Notes: generated by a model not told the origin, from the letters alone. Shown: positions 19,218 to 29,218, numbered from the stretch's first letter. The stretch is 64,000 bases of DNA from Ehrlichia japonica (GCF_000632845.1 NZ_CP007474.1:248001-312000), one strand, 5' to 3'. Made by a program: numbers and translations.

Positions 19218-19781
19218 TTATCTATTATTTACTATTGGTAGAGTAACATCTAATTGATTCATGTATTTTCCCTGCATTTCATTATAAGATAGATTGCATT
19301 TGCTATCTCCTTTTAAGAAGATAAATTGGCATGCACCTTCAAAAGCGTAGATCTTTGCTGGAAGAGGTGTAGTGTTTGAGAACTCTAAGGTTACATATCC
19401 TTCCCATCCAGGTTCCAGAGGTGTTACATTTACAATGATCCCACACCTTGCGTAAGTTGATTTACCAACGCACATTACAAGTATATCCTTTGGTATTTTG
19501 AAATATTCAACAGTTTTTGCTAGCACAAAGCTGTTTGGTGGAATAATACATACGTCTTCTTCTTTGTCTATGAAGCTTCCTAAAGGAAAATTCTTAGGGT
19601 CGACTGTTACTGAATGAACATTTGTAAATATCTTAAACTTATTATCTATTCTTGCATCGTATCCGTATGATGATAACCCATATGATAAGATTCCGTGACT
19701 CTCCTTATAATCGATAAATGGGTCAATCATTTTCTCTTTTATAGCCTTATCTTTTATCCAATGATCTGGCATAACTGGCAT
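19218..19781 (-). CDS. dcd: dCTP deaminase
   Basis: It deaminates dCTP to dUTP, feeding dUMP to thymidylate synthesis (ThyX is also in this window). Family motifs are [38 protein letters not shown] (with the catalytic Glu) and EGACQFIF. I chose ATG at 19781 (187 aa), not the ATG at 19802. A strong Shine-Dalgarno (GAGGAA, 19788-19793) sits between them at correct spacing for 19781, and MPVMPDHWI matches the usual family N-terminus. Confidence 0.95.
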   Translation of the reverse strand: MPVMPDHWIKDKAIKEKMIDPFIDYKESHGILSYGLSSYGYDARIDNKFKIFTNVHSVTVDPKNFPLGSFIDKEEDVCIIPPNSFVLAKTVEYFKIPKDILVMCVGKSTYARCGIIVNVTPLEPGWEGYVTLEFSNTTPLPAKIYAFEGACQFIFLKGDSKCNLSYNEMQGKYMNQLDVTLPIVNNR

Positions 19782-19787
19782 ATTTAG

Positions 19788-19793
19788 TTCCTC
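19788..19793 (-). promoter_or_regulatory. Ribosome-binding site deciding the dcd start
   Basis: GAGGAA lies six bases before ATG 19781 and inside the reading frame of the upstream ATG 19802, so translation most likely begins at 19781. Confidence 0.65.
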
Positions 19794-19802
19794 GCATAAC
19801 AT

Positions 19803-20189
19803 CTTGTTAGATAGTGAAAAGACATTTACAATTAATCACTGGTTAATGCAAGTTTAAAATTATCTGTAGTTATAGTTTATGTAATATTCAACAAGTAAAG
19901 TTTAATCATGATTATTGAATATTATATGATAATCCATATTAGTCAATGACTATAAGGTCATAATTCATTAAGTTTTAATGTTGTAAAATTATCACAAGAT
20001 AAGCATTCACATGTATTTACTTTTGGTTATTATTAGTTTGATGATCAAATGTGTATATTAATTGTAATGCTTTATGAGAATTATGATATCAAGATCTATA
20101 AGTTATTTGTGTAATTTTTATGAACATGGTTATTTGATTTTTAATAACCTTTGTGTCGGTTACTAAGTATTTGAAGATATTGCTGTTAA
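19803..20189. other. Spacer without a gene
   Basis: These 387 AT-rich bases lie upstream of dcd and downstream of the SDR gene. I see no gene, RNA or clear repeat. Confidence 0.4.
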
Positions 20190-21005
20190 TTAGGGTAGTT
20201 CGATTTTGATAAGGTTTTGTAATCCTTGTCTATAACTAGGGTATTGTAATGATATATTTAATTCGTTTTTTATCTTCAAATTGCTTACCAATTTCCTTTC
20301 AGAATAAAATTGTTTCATATTATCTGATAAATCTTCAAAGTGCATTGGTTTCGGTATTGTAGTGTTTAATAATTGAGCTCCATATTTAACTACGTTTGAA
20401 TAGGATGATGGGAAATCATCTGAACAGTTATATACACTACCAGGGTTAGGATTGTGTATTGATGTGAATAAAATATTTGCTATATCGTCTACATGTATGC
20501 GAGAGAATATAGTGTTACTAATAACGTATTTAACATTACCTTGTATTAAACTACGTAGTACATTGCGAGTTGGTCCATATATACCTGCAAGTCTAAAGAT
20601 GTGTATAGGGAGATTAGAGTTATACCATATTTTTTCTTGCTTTAACCTTCTAATACCGCTAGGAGTTGAGGGATTTGTTGAAGATGTTTCATCAATCCAA
20701 TCTCCGTTGTGGTCACCATATACATTTGTTGCTGATAAATATCCTAGCCATTTAATTTTTTTTAAAGAATTGTAGTATTTTTGCAAAACGTCATCTCCCT
20801 CTGGTGGAATTGATATTAGTACATGTGTTACATCAGAGAAAATATATTCTGGCAATGGAAAATTATAATCTAATAAATGCACATTCTTGTTATGTGTATG
20901 TGTTACTTTATGGAATGATGTTCCACTGATTTTCCATTTCAAAGGTAGGAGTTTTTGTGTAAGGAACCTAGCTGTATATCCATACCCAAAACAAAATAGA
21001 TGCAT
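20190..21005 (-). CDS. NAD(P)-dependent epimerase/dehydratase-like protein (atypical SDR, YeeZ-like)
   Basis: The 271-aa protein has an N-terminal Rossmann motif of the GYGYTARFL type (residues 7-15), WLGYLSATNVYGDHNG and the HIFRLAGIYGP segment typical of extended/atypical short-chain dehydrogenases. In this subgroup the usual YxxxK catalytic pair is missing or displaced; here the Tyr of NVYGD is followed by an Asp/Glu-rich stretch. The substrate is unknown. It is transcribed in the same direction as dcd but is separated by 387 bases, so it is probably a single-gene unit. Confidence 0.85.
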   Translation of the reverse strand: MHLFCFGYGYTARFLTQKLLPLKWKISGTSFHKVTHTHNKNVHLLDYNFPLPEYIFSDVTHVLISIPPEGDDVLQKYYNSLKKIKWLGYLSATNVYGDHNGDWIDETSSTNPSTPSGIRRLKQEKIWYNSNLPIHIFRLAGIYGPTRNVLRSLIQGNVKYVISNTIFSRIHVDDIANILFTSIHNPNPGSVYNCSDDFPSSYSNVVKYGAQLLNTTIPKPMHFEDLSDNMKQFYSERKLVSNLKIKNELNISLQYPSYRQGLQNLIKIELP

Positions 21006-21302
21006 AGTCTGAAGTAAGTATAAATATATACCTGTATATACTTAATTTTGATTGAAATCAATGAATTATTAATATAATCTAATATTAAATAATATTAGTG
21101 TGTAATTTAATGTAGCTAATGATAAAAGCTGTATAGTGTGTTTCTGATCTAGTGTAAAAATTAATATTTTTCTTGCAAAAAATTATATTAACCTTTACCC
21201 TTGAACTAACATGGTATTGTATGTTTTAGTACATGTTATTATTAATTAGTATGTTCTTAGCAGTATAGTCTATGCGTTTATTTTAATTTTTAAGGATTTT
21301 TA

Positions 21303-21566
21303 ATGTCTCAACGGTTAGTGGATGATTCAACTTACACTGGATATGTGAAGTGGTTTAGTTCAGAAAAGGGTTATGGTTTTATTTGTAAGGATCAGGGTAA
21401 TAAAGTAAGGAATATTGGTCAAGATATTAAGGATATTTTTGTCCATATTACTGCACTGCAAAGAAGTAAAATTGATGGTTTAAGAGAAGGCCAAAAAGTT
21501 AAGTATCAGCTTGATAAAAATAATGGAAAGTTTTCAGCAGTTAACCTTGAGGTGTTAGAAGGCTAA
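21303..21566 (+). CDS. cspA: Cold-shock domain protein
   Basis: This single-stranded nucleic-acid-binding CSD protein (87 aa) is probably an RNA chaperone. The RNP1 region (GYVKWFSSEKGYGFI) and RNP2 (DIFVHITAL) are present. A ~15-residue insert (DQGNKVRNIGQD) between strands makes it longer than the 67-70-aa E. coli CspA, as is common in alphaproteobacteria. ATG at 21303 follows AAGGA. A long 5' region (297 bases free of genes) and a very strong terminator isolate it as its own transcription unit. Confidence 0.95.
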   Translation: MSQRLVDDSTYTGYVKWFSSEKGYGFICKDQGNKVRNIGQDIKDIFVHITALQRSKIDGLREGQKVKYQLDKNNGKFSAVNLEVLEG

Positions 21567-21582
21567 GATCATATAATATAAT

Positions 21583-21653
21583 ACGCTATAAATATTTTAA
21601 TGTTTTTATATATTGGGAATTTATAGCGTTCTTTTTTTTTTTTTTTTTTTTTT
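21583..21653 (+). terminator. Intrinsic terminator of cspA with 22-T run
   Basis: The perfect 11-bp stem ACGCTATAAAT (21583-21593) / ATTTATAGCGT (21619-21629) is followed by TC and then 22 consecutive T (21632-21653). It is the clearest rho-independent terminator in the window and separates cspA from ntrY. Confidence 0.88.
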
Positions 21654-21763
21654 GATATTCTAAGTGTTAAGTTTCTTTAAGTTATTATTGTCTGCTATGT
21701 CAACCTAAGAAGCCGATTTGTTTACATTTGTTATAAGTAGTTTCTTCCGCATGTAATATCCTA

Positions 21764-23905
21764 ATGAAAAACTGGTTTATAAAGGTATACAACAATATAA
21801 GTAGGTTTAAATTCTTTAAAATTATTGCTTCATTTTTAGCAATATCTATTTTTTTATTTTCAATTATAACCTATTGTGTTGTTTTTCATCACGATGATCC
21901 ACTTGGGCCTGATCACAGCAAGGCTGTTAAGTTGGTATTTTTTGATCTGATATTATTTTTGCTATTGATTACTAGTGTATCTCATAAATTAATCAATATG
22001 TGGATACAAAAAAAAAGGGGACGTTTAGGGTTTCATTTACAAACAAAGATTGTTCTAATGTTTTCTGTAGTGGCTGTTATCCCAACAATTGTGATTTCAG
22101 GTTTTTCTACTTTATTTTTTAATTATAGCATTCAAGCTTGGTTTGATAAAAGAGTTGAAGCTGTGATGCATGAGTCTATACAAGTAGCAGAAGCTTATTT
22201 AAGAGAACATAAAAGAAATATTCGTTCTGATATTTTAGCTATTTCAGATTATATATCTGATCATAAGATAATATTAAATTATGATAAAGTAGCATTAAAA
22301 AATATTATAAGATCTAAAGCGGATTTACTGGGGTTAGCTGAGGTGTTGATTTTTGAACCAGGTAGAATATTGGCAAATAGTAGGTTTAGTTCTGTGCTAG
22401 GTTTTGATATGATTGAATGGTATGGTTTAAATGGCACAGATAATGATAGGATTGTTATTGTTATAAAAGAAGATATGATCCGTGCTTTCCTTTTGCTTGA
22501 TAGATTCTCATCTACTTATATTATGGTAGGTCGTTTTATAGATAGAAAAGTCACTTCCCATTTGTTAGCAACAAAGGGGGCAGTTAAATCTTATAGGAAT
22601 CTACAATCACAAATATCATCGTTACAAATACAGTTTTCTATGATATTTATTTTAATATCGTTATTACTGTTATTTACTGCTATTTGGTATGGAATTAATT
22701 TTTCTGGTGATATAGTTCGTCCATTATTAGATTTATTCTATGCTACACGTAAGATTCAAAAAGGTGATCTATCTTTCAGAATAGAGGAAGGGCGAATTGG
22801 AGAAGAAATGTCTACAATTGCGCGTGCATTCAATCAAATGACCTCACAGCTTAATAGTCAGCGTTCACAGTTAATAAAGCTTTATCAGGATATGAATGAG
22901 AGAAGGGAATTTATAGAAGCTGTTTTATCAGGTGTTTCTTCTGGAATAATAGCGGTTAATTGTGGGGGTATGATTACTTTGATGAATGATAAAGCAAAGG
23001 AGTTATCAGCTCCTAATGATATTCTTCATGCAGAGCTTAGTGATGTGTTTCCTGAAATGTCTGAGTTGATTAAAAGTGCGAAAATGCAAGATGAGATTAC
23101 TGTTTTAAGGAATAGGAAGTCTTTTACTTTATCTGTGAGAATAAAAGTACTTGGTAGTATTAATAAAGGATATATTATTACATTTGATGATATTTCAAGT
23201 TTAGTTGATGCGCAGAGGTCAGCTGCATGGTCTGATGTTGCAAGAAGAATAGCTCATGAAATAAAGAATCCTATTACTCCAATATATCTTGCTGCTGAAA
23301 GGTTAAGTAGTAAGTATCAACATGAAATTGTTTCTGATAAGGAGAGTTTTGGAAGATATATTGATACAATAATTCGCCATGTTACAAGTATTAGATGTAT
23401 TGTTGATGAGTTTGCTAAATTTGCAAAAATGTCAGATCCTGTGTTAGTCAGACATGACATTTGTAGCGTAATAAAAGAGTTGGCGTTTTCTGGACAGTTT
23501 AGTCGTGGTGTTGTGCATTATGAGTTGAACATACCAAGTCAGCCAATTTTTGTTGTATTAGATAAAAGTCAGATTAATCATGTTTTTATTAATTTATTCA
23601 AAAATGCATGTGAATCAATTGACATGAAATCTAATATGCAAGGTCTAATAACAATTAGTGTAGTTGATAATAAAGATCATGTTAGTGTGCAAATTCAAGA
23701 TAATGGAATAGGATTTCCAGAGGAACTTATAGAGAAACTTACAGAACCTTATGTTACAACTCGTGTTCAAGGCACAGGACTGGGTTTGTCCATAGTGAAA
23801 AAAATACTAGATGAGCATAATGCAACAATAGGTTTTTATAATATAAAAGATGGTGGTATGGTTAAGTTGACATTTATGAAATGTCAAGATTATCAAGATA
23901 ATTAA
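21764..23905 (+). CDS. ntrY: Sensor histidine kinase NtrY
   Basis: This is the membrane sensor kinase of the NtrY/NtrX two-component system. The 713-aa protein has three N-terminal membrane segments, an extracytoplasmic sensor region (~110-285), a fourth membrane segment (~287-312), HAMP (~313-370), a PAS-like domain, a HisKA domain with H-box RRIAHEIKNPITP (His498), and an ATPase domain with the N-box NLFKNACES and G-boxes DNGIGFP and GTGLGLSIV. Ehrlichia has few two-component systems, and NtrY is one known member. No ntrX lies next to it here. Confidence 0.93.
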   Translation: MKNWFIKVYNNISRFKFFKIIASFLAISIFLFSIITYCVVFHHDDPLGPDHSKAVKLVFFDLILFLLLITSVSHKLINMWIQKKRGRLGFHLQTKIVLMFSVVAVIPTIVISGFSTLFFNYSIQAWFDKRVEAVMHESIQVAEAYLREHKRNIRSDILAISDYISDHKIILNYDKVALKNIIRSKADLLGLAEVLIFEPGRILANSRFSSVLGFDMIEWYGLNGTDNDRIVIVIKEDMIRAFLLLDRFSSTYIMVGRFIDRKVTSHLLATKGAVKSYRNLQSQISSLQIQFSMIFILISLLLLFTAIWYGINFSGDIVRPLLDLFYATRKIQKGDLSFRIEEGRIGEEMSTIARAFNQMTSQLNSQRSQLIKLYQDMNERREFIEAVLSGVSSGIIAVNCGGMITLMNDKAKELSAPNDILHAELSDVFPEMSELIKSAKMQDEITVLRNRKSFTLSVRIKVLGSINKGYIITFDDISSLVDAQRSAAWSDVARRIAHEIKNPITPIYLAAERLSSKYQHEIVSDKESFGRYIDTIIRHVTSIRCIVDEFAKFAKMSDPVLVRHDICSVIKELAFSGQFSRGVVHYELNIPSQPIFVVLDKSQINHVFINLFKNACESIDMKSNMQGLITISVVDNKDHVSVQIQDNGIGFPEELIEKLTEPYVTTRVQGTGLGLSIVKKILDEHNATIGFYNIKDGGMVKLTFMKCQDYQDN

Positions 23906-23919
23906 AAGTTATATAAGTT

Positions 23920-23948
23920 TTGACAATTTTGTTTATTGTTAATAATAA
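23920..23948 (+). promoter_or_regulatory. Candidate sigma-70 promoter upstream of rnd
   Basis: TTGACA (23920-23925), 17 bases, then TAATAA (23943-23948). It would give a roughly 195-base leader to the RNase D gene. Such boxes arise often by chance in this AT-rich DNA. Confidence 0.35.
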
Positions 23949-24149
23949 AATTAATATTAATCTGCTATTTCGGTTTTAGATGGTTTTCAGGATAAATAAT
24001 AATCTAATATAAATTGATAATATATGTGAAATGTTGATATGCTATTGGTAATTTTAATAGATATTAAAGCAGATTCATCCTGTGTGATGACTTGATATGA
24101 GGTATTCCTATATTGGAGTTTTTTAGATTGTGGAGAAAAATGAAAGTAT

Positions 24150-25313
24150 ATGTTAATTGATGATGTTAAAGAATTAGAACGTATATGTAATCGGTTACTT
24201 GTGTTACAGCCTGAATTTATTGCAGTTGATACTGAATTTATAAGAAGTAGTAGTGAATATTATCCTAGATTGTGTTCAGTACAAATTGCATATGCTAAAG
24301 AACATTTTGTTATTGATGTTTTAGCAAATGGCATGGATTTATCGGCTTTAGGAGATATTTTTTATAATAAAAATATAATAAAAGTTTTTCATGATTGTAG
24401 ACAAGATGTGGATGCATTGTTAACAAAATTTCCAAAAATTCCTAGCCCTATATTTGATACTCAAATTGCTGCTATGTTTTGTTATTGTTATGATAATTCA
24501 GTTGGATATTCTAAGTTGGTAGAGCAATTTTTAGGTATTTCATTAGATAAACTGAGTTTTAAAAGATCTAACTGGGAGCTTCGTCCACTATCTGCTGATA
24601 AAATTCAATATGCACTGAACGATGTTATATATTTATATGAACTTTATAAAATGTTGTATAACAATTTAGTAGATGCTGGGAGGCTATTGTGGTTTTTGGA
24701 AGAAATGGATAATATAGTGTCGCAGGAGGCTAATTATAGTAATATTTGTGATATTCCGGATTTTACTTCTGATATTACAAAAGAGGAAGTTATTGTTGTT
24801 AAATCTGTTATTGAATGGCGAGAAAAATTAGCTCAGTTTTTTAATTTAAACCGTGAATTTATATTAAAGAACAAAATGGTGCTGTATTTAGTTAGAGATT
24901 TTATAAAAAAAAGTGATATTACCACTTTAAGTAAATACATAAAGAAGGAATATTTATCATATGATACAGTATCTGATCTTTTTAAAGTTATTGATAGTAA
25001 TCATTCTGTTGATGTTAATAGTTTATGTGGTGTAAATGTTAATAATTATAATCAATCTGTTTTAAATATACTGCTCATATTATTGTATAATATATGCTAT
25101 AAAAGCAATATCTCACAAAAGTTGGTTGCTTCTAAAGGCAGTCTAGTTAGATTTCTTAATGGTAAATTTAGTCATATCATGAAAGGTTGGAGGTATGAAT
25201 TTTTTGGATGCGAAGTTGAAAAATTTATGCAAGGTAAATCTAAAATTATAGTTTCAGCGCAAGTGTTAGATAATAATTATATGGACATTGTGACTACTTT
25301 GACAGAAATGTAG
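24150..25313 (+). CDS. rnd: Ribonuclease D
   Basis: This DEDDy-type 3'-5' exoribonuclease matures tRNA and other stable RNA 3' ends. The 387-aa protein shows exonuclease motif I (AVDTEFIR, ~25-32), motif II (FHDCRQDVDAL, ~86) and motif III (YALNDVIYLYELY, with the Y-x-x-x-D pair). A diverged HRDC-like region follows (residues ~210-290), then a weakly conserved C-terminal third. ATG at 24150 is somewhat far from GGAG, so the start is less certain. Confidence 0.9.
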   Translation: MLIDDVKELERICNRLLVLQPEFIAVDTEFIRSSSEYYPRLCSVQIAYAKEHFVIDVLANGMDLSALGDIFYNKNIIKVFHDCRQDVDALLTKFPKIPSPIFDTQIAAMFCYCYDNSVGYSKLVEQFLGISLDKLSFKRSNWELRPLSADKIQYALNDVIYLYELYKMLYNNLVDAGRLLWFLEEMDNIVSQEANYSNICDIPDFTSDITKEEVIVVKSVIEWREKLAQFFNLNREFILKNKMVLYLVRDFIKKSDITTLSKYIKKEYLSYDTVSDLFKVIDSNHSVDVNSLCGVNVNNYNQSVLNILLILLYNICYKSNISQKLVASKGSLVRFLNGKFSHIMKGWRYEFFGCEVEKFMQGKSKIIVSAQVLDNNYMDIVTTLTEM

Positions 25314-25859
25314 ACTTAGCATTATTAAGTAATGGTATAGAAGTTATTCTGTCAAGTATTGAATAATAACTATGTGAATCTTGTAGTTATCTTATTAAAA
25401 ATAAGGGTTTTAATTTAATGCTTTTGATTGCAGAAAGAATTTTCTGTATTAAATATTGAATAATAGCTAATAGATATATAAGGATTTTGATAGAAGTGTA
25501 GGTTAGTCTTATTAATTTTAAAGTAGATTTTATATCAAGTGTTTGGTAATCGCCATACAGGTATTATGATGTACTTTCATGAAAGTGTAGGTTAGTGTAG
25601 TTGATTACAAAATGTGTGTTGGATAGAAAAAATTTGAATATGTATTCTCCATTTACAAAATGATTTTAAAGTTGTTGTGTCGTAATTTATAAAAGGCTGT
25701 AGTATTATGATATAAAGTTTAACATAATGACAAAAAGGACAATTATATATTATAATACTAACAGATGTCATATAGTAGCGTTGAATATAAAAGTGGTATT
25801 TGTTAAGATGAGAGCTTTCAAGATTACTTATAACTGAAAATTGTTTTTGATATGAAAGT
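25314..25859. other. Spacer between convergent rnd and ligA
   Basis: These 546 bases have no intact gene. The ligA-proximal part (25592-25712) seems to be a decayed copy of the ligA 3' end, described separately. The rest is AT-rich without clear structure. Confidence 0.4.
25592..25712 (-). pseudogene. Probable decayed copy of the ligA 3' end
   Basis: On the minus strand this segment lines up in order with the last ~130 bases of ligA at an offset of about 270-280. GTTGTT at 25671 matches 25953, CTGTA at 25697 matches 25976, and the translated HIQI...NQ near the stop matches NIQIL...EQ. I estimate about 60% identity by eye over the best 40 bases. The frame also contains CPFC, which mimics a glutaredoxin active site, but the collinear match to ligA explains it better. 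Confidence 0.4.
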
Positions 25860-27890
25860 TTAACTCTCATTCTGTTCAGTGTATTGTAGCCATAAATCTT
25901 CAGTTAAGATCTGTATATTGAGGGATTGTGCTTTTTTATATTTTGACCCTGGGTTGTTACCTATAATCAAGAAATCTGTATTTTTTGATAATGATGAAGA
26001 CACTTTTGCTCCTGCAGCTTCTGACCTTACTTTTGCTTCAGATCTTGACATGCTTGATAGTTCGCCAGTAAAAACTATGGTTTTTCCATGGATAAGTGAT
26101 AAATAAGAAGTAGAATTTGTATCTGTTATTGTTAGGTATTTTACCAAATCATTAATCATATTTAAGTTATGTTGTTCAGTAAAAAACATTTTTAGCGAAC
26201 TTATAGTTTTGGATCCTATTTGTTGTATATTGAGTAAATAATTTTCATCCTGCGCGAGTTTAAGCATTTCATTATACCATTTTTCATATGATGAGAAATA
26301 TTTGGCGAGTATTTTTGCTATATATTTTCCTACAAACCTGATTCCTAATGCGAAAATAAAGTTTTCTAAACTAATTACTTTGCTGTTGTTTATTGCAGAG
26401 AATAAATTACTTATGGATCTCTCACCCCATCCATGTAATGACTCTAATTTAAAATCGCTATTACTTATTTTTTCTTCTAATCTAAATATATCAACAATGC
26501 TTGTTATGAATCCTTGCTCATAAAAAAATAATAATTGTTTTTTCCCAAATCCTATAATGTTGAAAGCATCTTTTGAAACAAAATGCTTTATTTTTTCTAA
26601 GACTTGGTCTTTACAAAATAATTCTCCGGTACAATATATTGATGCTTCTTGTTTTGCCTGGTATAAACTGCTACCACATGATGGACATGTTGTTGGAAAA
26701 GCAAATTTTGTTAATTCTTGAGTTCTTAGGTTTTTGTCTACATCAACTACTTGAGGTATTACATCTCCTGCTCTTTTGACAATGACGTAGTCACCTTCAC
26801 GTATATCTTTACGCTCTATTTCATTTTTATTATGTAAACTTGCTCTTGTAACTACAACCCCACCAATATTTATGGGAGAAAGTTCTGCAATGGGTGTTAG
26901 TACACCAGTTCTCCCAATTTGTATAGAAATTTTTTTTAGTTGAGTTTTTGCTTCTGCAGCAGGGAATTTATAAGCTATAGCCCATCTTGGTGATTTACTT
27001 GTGTTTCCGAGAATATGTTGTGATTTTATATCATTGATTTTGTATATTATACCATCAATATCATAATTGATGTTGCTTCTATTGTTATAAACTTGATTGT
27101 AAAAGTTAAAAGCTTTTTCAATATTGCTTGTAGTAATAGTATGTTCATTTACACAAAAACCCCAAGTTTTTAATTGGTCTAGTAGTTCTTCTTGTGTTAC
27201 ACATGTAGTGTTGACTATTGTGTACATAAAATATTTTAATTTGCGTTGAGCAGTAATATTATAGTCTAATTGTCTTACGGACCCAGCTGCAGCATTACGT
27301 GGATTTGCAAAGTTATTTCCATCATTATTAAGTTGTATAAAATCACTGCGATTTATGTATATTTCCCCTCTTACTTCTAGGAGATCTGGTGCGTTGTGAA
27401 TAATGTGTGGTAGATTTTTTATAATTTTAACATTGTTCGTAATATTCTCGCCAAAATATCCATCGCCTCTCGTAGATGCTTGAGAAATTTCTCCTTTTCT
27501 ATATATAACGGAGAATGATAGTCCATCGATTTTTAATTCACAAGACATGGATATTGATTGATCATCATTCATATTTAAGAGCTTTTTAGTTCTTGTTATA
27601 AATTTCTCTACATCTTGCTGATTAAAGGCATTATCTAAGGAGAGCATCTTCTCTTCATGTTTAACTTTGGCAAACCTTATATCCGGAGAACTACCTACAT
27701 TATCTTGGTAACCGTTACTTGATACAAGTCTTGGAAAAGCTTTAAGGATTAGATTTCTTTTACGACATAACTCATCATACTCAGCATCACTTATTTCTGG
27801 ATTATCTTGTACATGATAAAGAATATCATGACGCTGTATTTGTTTATTTAATTTCTCTAACTCTAGCTTAGCTTCTTCTTGCTTGACCAT
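25860..27890 (-). CDS. ligA: NAD-dependent DNA ligase
   Basis: This is the replicative ligase, which seals nicks using NAD+. The 676-aa protein is full length. It has the Ia domain, an adenylation domain with CELKIDG (Lys120 nucleophile), the OB fold, a four-Cys zinc site (CPSC...C...C, ~400-425), helix-hairpin-helix repeats ([16 protein letters not shown]) and a C-terminal BRCT domain ([10 protein letters not shown]). It starts 26 bases after grxD and is probably cotranscribed with bolA and grxD. Confidence 0.97.
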   Translation of the reverse strand: MVKQEEAKLELEKLNKQIQRHDILYHVQDNPEISDAEYDELCRKRNLILKAFPRLVSSNGYQDNVGSSPDIRFAKVKHEEKMLSLDNAFNQQDVEKFITRTKKLLNMNDDQSISMSCELKIDGLSFSVIYRKGEISQASTRGDGYFGENITNNVKIIKNLPHIIHNAPDLLEVRGEIYINRSDFIQLNNDGNNFANPRNAAAGSVRQLDYNITAQRKLKYFMYTIVNTTCVTQEELLDQLKTWGFCVNEHTITTSNIEKAFNFYNQVYNNRSNINYDIDGIIYKINDIKSQHILGNTSKSPRWAIAYKFPAAEAKTQLKKISIQIGRTGVLTPIAELSPINIGGVVVTRASLHNKNEIERKDIREGDYVIVKRAGDVIPQVVDVDKNLRTQELTKFAFPTTCPSCGSSLYQAKQEASIYCTGELFCKDQVLEKIKHFVSKDAFNIIGFGKKQLLFFYEQGFITSIVDIFRLEEKISNSDFKLESLHGWGERSISNLFSAINNSKVISLENFIFALGIRFVGKYIAKILAKYFSSYEKWYNEMLKLAQDENYLLNIQQIGSKTISSLKMFFTEQHNLNMINDLVKYLTITDTNSTSYLSLIHGKTIVFTGELSSMSRSEAKVRSEAAGAKVSSSLSKNTDFLIIGNNPGSKYKKAQSLNIQILTEDLWLQYTEQNES

Positions 27891-27916
27891 GATTAACTAA
27901 AATAAACATATTTGCA

Positions 27917-28249
27917 CTATTGAGCTACAATTAAATTGTTTTTGCTTAGCAATTCTTGGAGTTCTCCACTGTGATACATTTCCTTAACTATATCACAGCC
28001 ACCAATAAACTCACCCTTGATATATAATTGTGGAATAGTAGGCCAGTTTGTAAATTCTTTAATAGCTTCACGTAATTCTAAATCTTCTAATACGTTAATA
28101 CTCTTGAATTTAACATTCATTTTTTTTAAGATGCTAACTACTACACTAGAGAATCCACATTGTGGGAAGTCAGCATCGCCTTTCATGTATAGGACTACAT
28201 CATTATTTTCTATATCGTGTTTTATTTTGTCTGTTATATTACTTGTCAT
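27917..28249 (-). CDS. grxD: Monothiol glutaredoxin (Grx4/GrxD type)
   Basis: This CGFS-type glutaredoxin (110 aa) binds a [2Fe-2S] cluster with glutathione and carries or senses clusters rather than reducing disulfides. Motifs are VVLYMKGD (Lys23), FPQCGFS (Cys31-Ser34), WPTIPQLYIKGEFIGGCDIV. It begins six bases after bolA; Grx4-BolA heterocomplexes are well known, so the neighbours probably act together. Confidence 0.96.
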   Translation of the reverse strand: MTSNITDKIKHDIENNDVVLYMKGDADFPQCGFSSVVVSILKKMNVKFKSINVLEDLELREAIKEFTNWPTIPQLYIKGEFIGGCDIVKEMYHSGELQELLSKNNLIVAQ

Positions 28250-28255
28250 AGTATA

Positions 28256-28477
28256 TTATTTACATCCCGTTTGTATTTGTATTGCATGTATATTTAATCC
28301 ATCTAGTATTTTATATATCATTCTATGCTGTTCTAGTTTTGATTTTCCTTGAAACCGATTTGAGATTACCTTAACTGAATAGTGGTTATTATCATCTACA
28401 AGACTAGTAACGGTTATTTCAGCTTCTGGAAAAGCATCCCTTATTAGAAGTTCTAACTGAGATTGTGTAACAGCCAT
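28256..28477 (-). CDS. BolA-family protein
   Basis: The 73-aa BolA/IbaG-like protein pairs with CGFS glutaredoxins through a conserved His to bind a [2Fe-2S] cluster. The fold is visible: IRDAFPEAEITVTS, a DDNNHYSVKVIS strand pair, FQGKSKLEQHRMIY (helix with conserved His) and a C-terminal HAIQIQT. It lies immediately upstream of grxD on the same strand (six-base gap), supporting a shared role in iron-sulfur traffic. Confidence 0.93.
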   Translation of the reverse strand: MAVTQSQLELLIRDAFPEAEITVTSLVDDNNHYSVKVISNRFQGKSKLEQHRMIYKILDGLNIHAIQIQTGCK

Positions 28478-28720
28478 TACTTAATAAATCATAAATTGAT
28501 ATAAAACCATCCTACTATAACATATTTTAATATACAGGTAAATAGTTAAAGATATTGAAGTATATAGTTAGATCTGTAAGACATGAGTTGTTGAAAATTA
28601 TTTCTACTATCTTTAAATGTATTTTGTATGAATTTTTGAGGATGTATTTATAAGTATCTGGTGATTGAATGTTAAAGGATTGTCATGGATAGTATTATCA
28701 AAATATTAACCTTAGCATTT

Positions 28721-29218
28721 CTACTGTATAAGTTTTAGTATTTGCTCTTCCCATATATCTTTAGATATACTGCCATGTATGTGTAATAATATTTTACCAT
28801 TTTGGTCAAGTACAAAAGTTTCAGGGACTCCAGTTACTCCTAACACATTACCTACTTTCCCAGAGTAATCTTTTGCTATTTTAGTGTATGGATTTCCATG
28901 ATTTTTAAGCCATTCTTGTACCTTATATTCTGTATCGAGATAATCTATTCCGTATATTTTTATTATGTTTTTCTTAGCAATTTCTACCCATAAACTGTGT
29001 TCTTCTTGACATGTTGTACACCAAGAGGCAAATACATTGAGTATATATGGGTGCCCAATTAAATCATTTGTATCAAATACTTGGTCTTCTGTAAAAAGTA
29101 TAGGTAGTACTATTCTGTTTGTGACATCAGTTGTAACATTTTGATTTAATAAAATTTTTGTAAATATCACAACAAAGATTAGAAAACATATTAGTAAAGC
29201 TGTGCCGATTATTCTCAT
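28721..29218 (-). CDS. ccmG: Cytochrome c maturation thioredoxin CcmG/DsbE
   Basis: This membrane-anchored periplasmic thioredoxin keeps apocytochrome c cysteines reduced. The 165-aa protein has an N-terminal membrane segment (~4-24), an active site in FASWCTTCQEEH (Cys67/Cys70) and the cis-Pro loop GVTGVPETFV characteristic of CcmG. The active-site dipeptide is Thr-Thr instead of the usual x-Pro/Pro-Thr forms. Its ATG overlaps the radA stop (ATGA), so it is translationally coupled to radA. Confidence 0.9.
   Translation of the reverse strand: MRIIGTALLICFLIFVVIFTKILLNQNVTTDVTNRIVLPILFTEDQVFDTNDLIGHPYILNVFASWCTTCQEEHSLWVEIAKKNIIKIYGIDYLDTEYKVQEWLKNHGNPYTKIAKDYSGKVGNVLGVTGVPETFVLDQNGKILLHIHGSISKDIWEEQILKLIQ

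Noticed and set aside
25592-25870. Minus-strand frame containing CPFC, resembling a glutaredoxin
   Set aside because: Only ~59 residues after a usable ATG, lacking the usual length and clear TVPxIF region. Ordered matches to the ligA 3' end explain it better.
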